DNA from: CAZKNJ01 sp964554185
GTDB lineage: Bacteria; 4484-113
DNA: 6,238 nucleotides
Direction of reading: 5' to 3'
Assembly: GCA_964554185.1 (NCBI GenBank)
Contig: CAZKNJ010000079.1
Span: 1-6,238 of the forward strand
Shown here: one piece after another, positions 4,935 to 6,238 of the stretch
Numbering within the stretch: position 1 is the first letter of the stretch
Layout: each line of letters opens with the position of its first letter
Made by a program: the position numbers and the translations under genes
The notes under the pieces: model-generated
Databases searched by the model: none
Seen by the model: the letters and a program-made list of their open reading frames with translations, nothing else
What the model was told of the DNA's origin: nothing

Positions 4935-5287
4935 TGACACGCATCAAGCGAAGCGTTACCTCCCGGGCGCGGCGCAAACGGATAATGAAGCTCGCCAGCG
5001 GCTACCGCGGAACCCGCAGCCGCCTGTACCGCGCGGCCAAGGAAGCCCTGATGCACGCCGGCCAGTACGCCTACGTGCACCGGCGCCTCAAGAAGCGTGA
5101 TTTCCGCCGCCTGTGGATTGCCCGCATCAGCGCGGCTTCCCGCGAGCAGGGGCTGCCCTACTCCCGGTTCATGAACGGCCTCAACAAGGCCGGCATCGCG
5201 CTTGACCGCAAGCAGCTGGCGGACCTCGCAATCAACGACCCTTCCGCGTTTACCCAGCTCGCGGAGCTGGCGGCGCAGAACCAGTAA
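4934..5287 (+). CDS. rplT: 50S ribosomal protein bL20
   Basis: This 117-residue basic protein is a full-length bL20, an early 23S rRNA-binding assembly protein. The conserved N-terminal arm reads TRIKRSVTSRARRKRIMKLA, followed by SGYRGTRSRLYRAAKEA. The globular domain has YAYVHRRLKKRDFRRLWIARI, then SRFMNGLNKAGIALDRKQLA. In E. coli and B. subtilis bL20 represses its own operon by binding leader RNA. Here the leader before rpmI is short and I see no obvious mimic of the 23S site. The start ATG at 4934 overlaps the rpmI stop and is served by GGGAGG at 4919-4924 with 9 nt spacing. pheS follows 10 nt after the stop. Confidence 0.97.
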   Translation: MTRIKRSVTSRARRKRIMKLASGYRGTRSRLYRAAKEALMHAGQYAYVHRRLKKRDFRRLWIARISAASREQGLPYSRFMNGLNKAGIALDRKQLADLAINDPSAFTQLAELAAQNQ

Positions 5288-5292
5288 GGAGG
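5286..5292 (+). promoter_or_regulatory. Ribosome binding site of pheS overlapping rplT stop
   Basis: AAGGAGG shares its first two bases with the TAA stop of rplT and is 5 nt before GTG 5298. It is the strongest Shine-Dalgarno match on this operon, fixes the GTG start and suggests coupling to rplT translation. Confidence 0.75.
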
Positions 5293-5297
5293 CTCGC

Positions 5298-6238
5298 GTG
5301 CCGCTCCCGCTTTCCGAACTGGCCGCCCAGGCCGAAGCTATCCGCATCGAAGCGCAGAAGGCGCTGAACGCGGACGCGCTGGCGCCGGTGAAGGCCAAAG
5401 CGCTGGGCGTTAAAGGCCTCATCCGCGAAGCCCTGAGCGGCATCAAAGACATCCCTGCAGACGAGCGCAAGGACTACGGCGGGCGGGTAAACGCAATCAA
5501 GAACGAACTGGAGGAGTTTTTCGCCAAGCGCGAAGCAGAGTTGGCGAAGCAAGCGGGCGCGGCGGACAGCTTCTTTGACCACACCCTCCCCGGCACGCGC
5601 GTCCACGCCGGCCGGCTGCATCCGGTGGCTTCCGCCTCGCGGCGCATGGTGGACATCTTCGTGTCCATGGGCTTTGACGTGTTCGCCGGCCCGGAGATCG
5701 AGTACGAGCGCTACAACTTCGACCAGCTCAACATCCCCGCCTACCACCCCGCGCGCGACGACATGGACACCTACTTCCTGCCCGGCGGGCTGATTCTGCG
5801 CACCCACACCTCGCCGGTGCAGGTGCGCACGATGGAGCGCATCAAGCGGCGCGAGCAGATAATCGTGCAGATGATCTCGCCCGGGCGCGTGTTCCGCCGC
5901 GACCGCCCCGACGCCACCCACACGCCCGCCTTCCACCAGGTGGAGGGCCTGCAGGTGGGCGAAGGCGTCACCATGGCGAACATGCGCTGGGTGCTCTCTG
6001 AGTTCGCCCGCCAGTTCTTCGGCCCGGAGACCCGCGTGCGGCTGCGGCCGGACTACTTTCCCTTCGTGGAGCCCGGCGCGGAGCTGGCGGTCACCTGCCC
6101 GTTCTGCAAAGGCGCAGGCTGCCGCGTGTGCAAGCAGTCCGGCTGGATTGAGGTGCTGGGCTGCGGCATGGTGCACCCGCAGGTGCTGCGCAATGTGGAC
6201 ATCGACCCGGAACGCTACAGCGGCTGGGCCTTCGGCGT
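5298..6238 (+). CDS. pheS: Phenylalanine-tRNA ligase alpha subunit, 3' truncated by window
   Basis: The first 313 residues of PheS, the catalytic subunit of the (alpha-beta)2 enzyme that charges tRNA-Phe, are present. Residues 1 to about 90 form the N-terminal helical tRNA-binding arm. The class II core starts with DHTLPGTRVHAGRLHPV. RTHTSPVQVRTM, class II motif 2 (RVFRRDRPDATHTPAFHQVEG, 197-217) and the VRLRPDYFPFVEPGAE block follow. Class II motif 3 should come just past the end at GWAFG. A cysteine cluster CPFC-x4-CRVC (C267, C270, C275, C278) lies between the core strands, a putative metal site found in some PheS lineages. The start is GTG 5298, set by AAGGAGG 5 nt upstream. This position after infC-rpmI-rplT is conserved in many bacteria, and pheT is expected next. 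Confidence 0.96.
   Translation, partial: MPLPLSELAAQAEAIRIEAQKALNADALAPVKAKALGVKGLIREALSGIKDIPADERKDYGGRVNAIKNELEEFFAKREAELAKQAGAADSFFDHTLPGTRVHAGRLHPVASASRRMVDIFVSMGFDVFAGPEIEYERYNFDQLNIPAYHPARDDMDTYFLPGGLILRTHTSPVQVRTMERIKRREQIIVQMISPGRVFRRDRPDATHTPAFHQVEGLQVGEGVTMANMRWVLSEFARQFFGPETRVRLRPDYFPFVEPGAELAVTCPFCKGAGCRVCKQSGWIEVLGCGMVHPQVLRNVDIDPERYSGWAFG

Noticed and set aside
5250..6176. Minus-strand open frame of 308 codons opposite pheS
   Set aside because: Low-complexity alanine/histidine/arginine composition. The plus strand encodes an unmistakable PheS.

Overview
This window is a bacterial chromosomal segment, probably from a metagenome or draft assembly. It is mostly GC-rich, with coding strongly biased to G/C at third positions, and it is broken by an assembly gap of exactly 100 N (4036-4135). 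The translation genes are clearly bacterial (bL25, IF3, bL35, bL20, PheS). A PheS with a CxxC-x4-CxxC insert and an IF3 with a long hydrophilic tail remind me of Acidobacteriota or another deep-branching lineage. That placement is a low-confidence inference, because no rRNA or other marker is present.

Minus strand, 5-3166: a compact gene run read right to left. First is ribosomal protein bL25 (short, Ctc/RplY-like form), then a 349-residue protein whose ordered motifs resemble the NurA nuclease fold, then a 579-residue HerA/FtsK-type DNA-translocating ATPase. HerA and NurA form a DNA end-resection motor-nuclease complex in archaea and some bacteria. Their adjacency suggests a bacterial HerA-NurA-like pair that may be co-transcribed with a ribosomal/stress protein gene. 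Two small hairpins lie between the nuclease-like gene and herA.

Divergent region 3167-3311: promoter-like -10 boxes face both ways around a perfect 16-bp palindrome. To the right is a plus-strand gene (3312-3971) for a secreted protein of unknown function. It has a clear signal peptide and visibly less GC-biased codon use than its neighbours. A short, very GC-rich and coding-like stretch follows it up to the gap. The two sides of the gap should not be assumed to lie close together in the genome.

Plus strand, 4160-6238: the classic translation operon infC-rpmI-rplT-pheS, with pheS cut off by the window end. Here infC reads on past the usual IF3 end and overlaps rpmI by 143 nt in another frame. 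A good sigma70-like promoter (TTGGTA, 17 bp, TATAAT) sits inside the 3' part of infC and could drive rpmI-rplT-pheS separately. rpmI and rplT overlap by one base (TAATG), and the pheS ribosome binding site overlaps the rplT stop codon.

The most notable content is the HerA/NurA-like pair behind bL25 and the infC/rpmI overlap. I see no CRISPR array, insertion sequence, tRNA, rRNA or phage gene.
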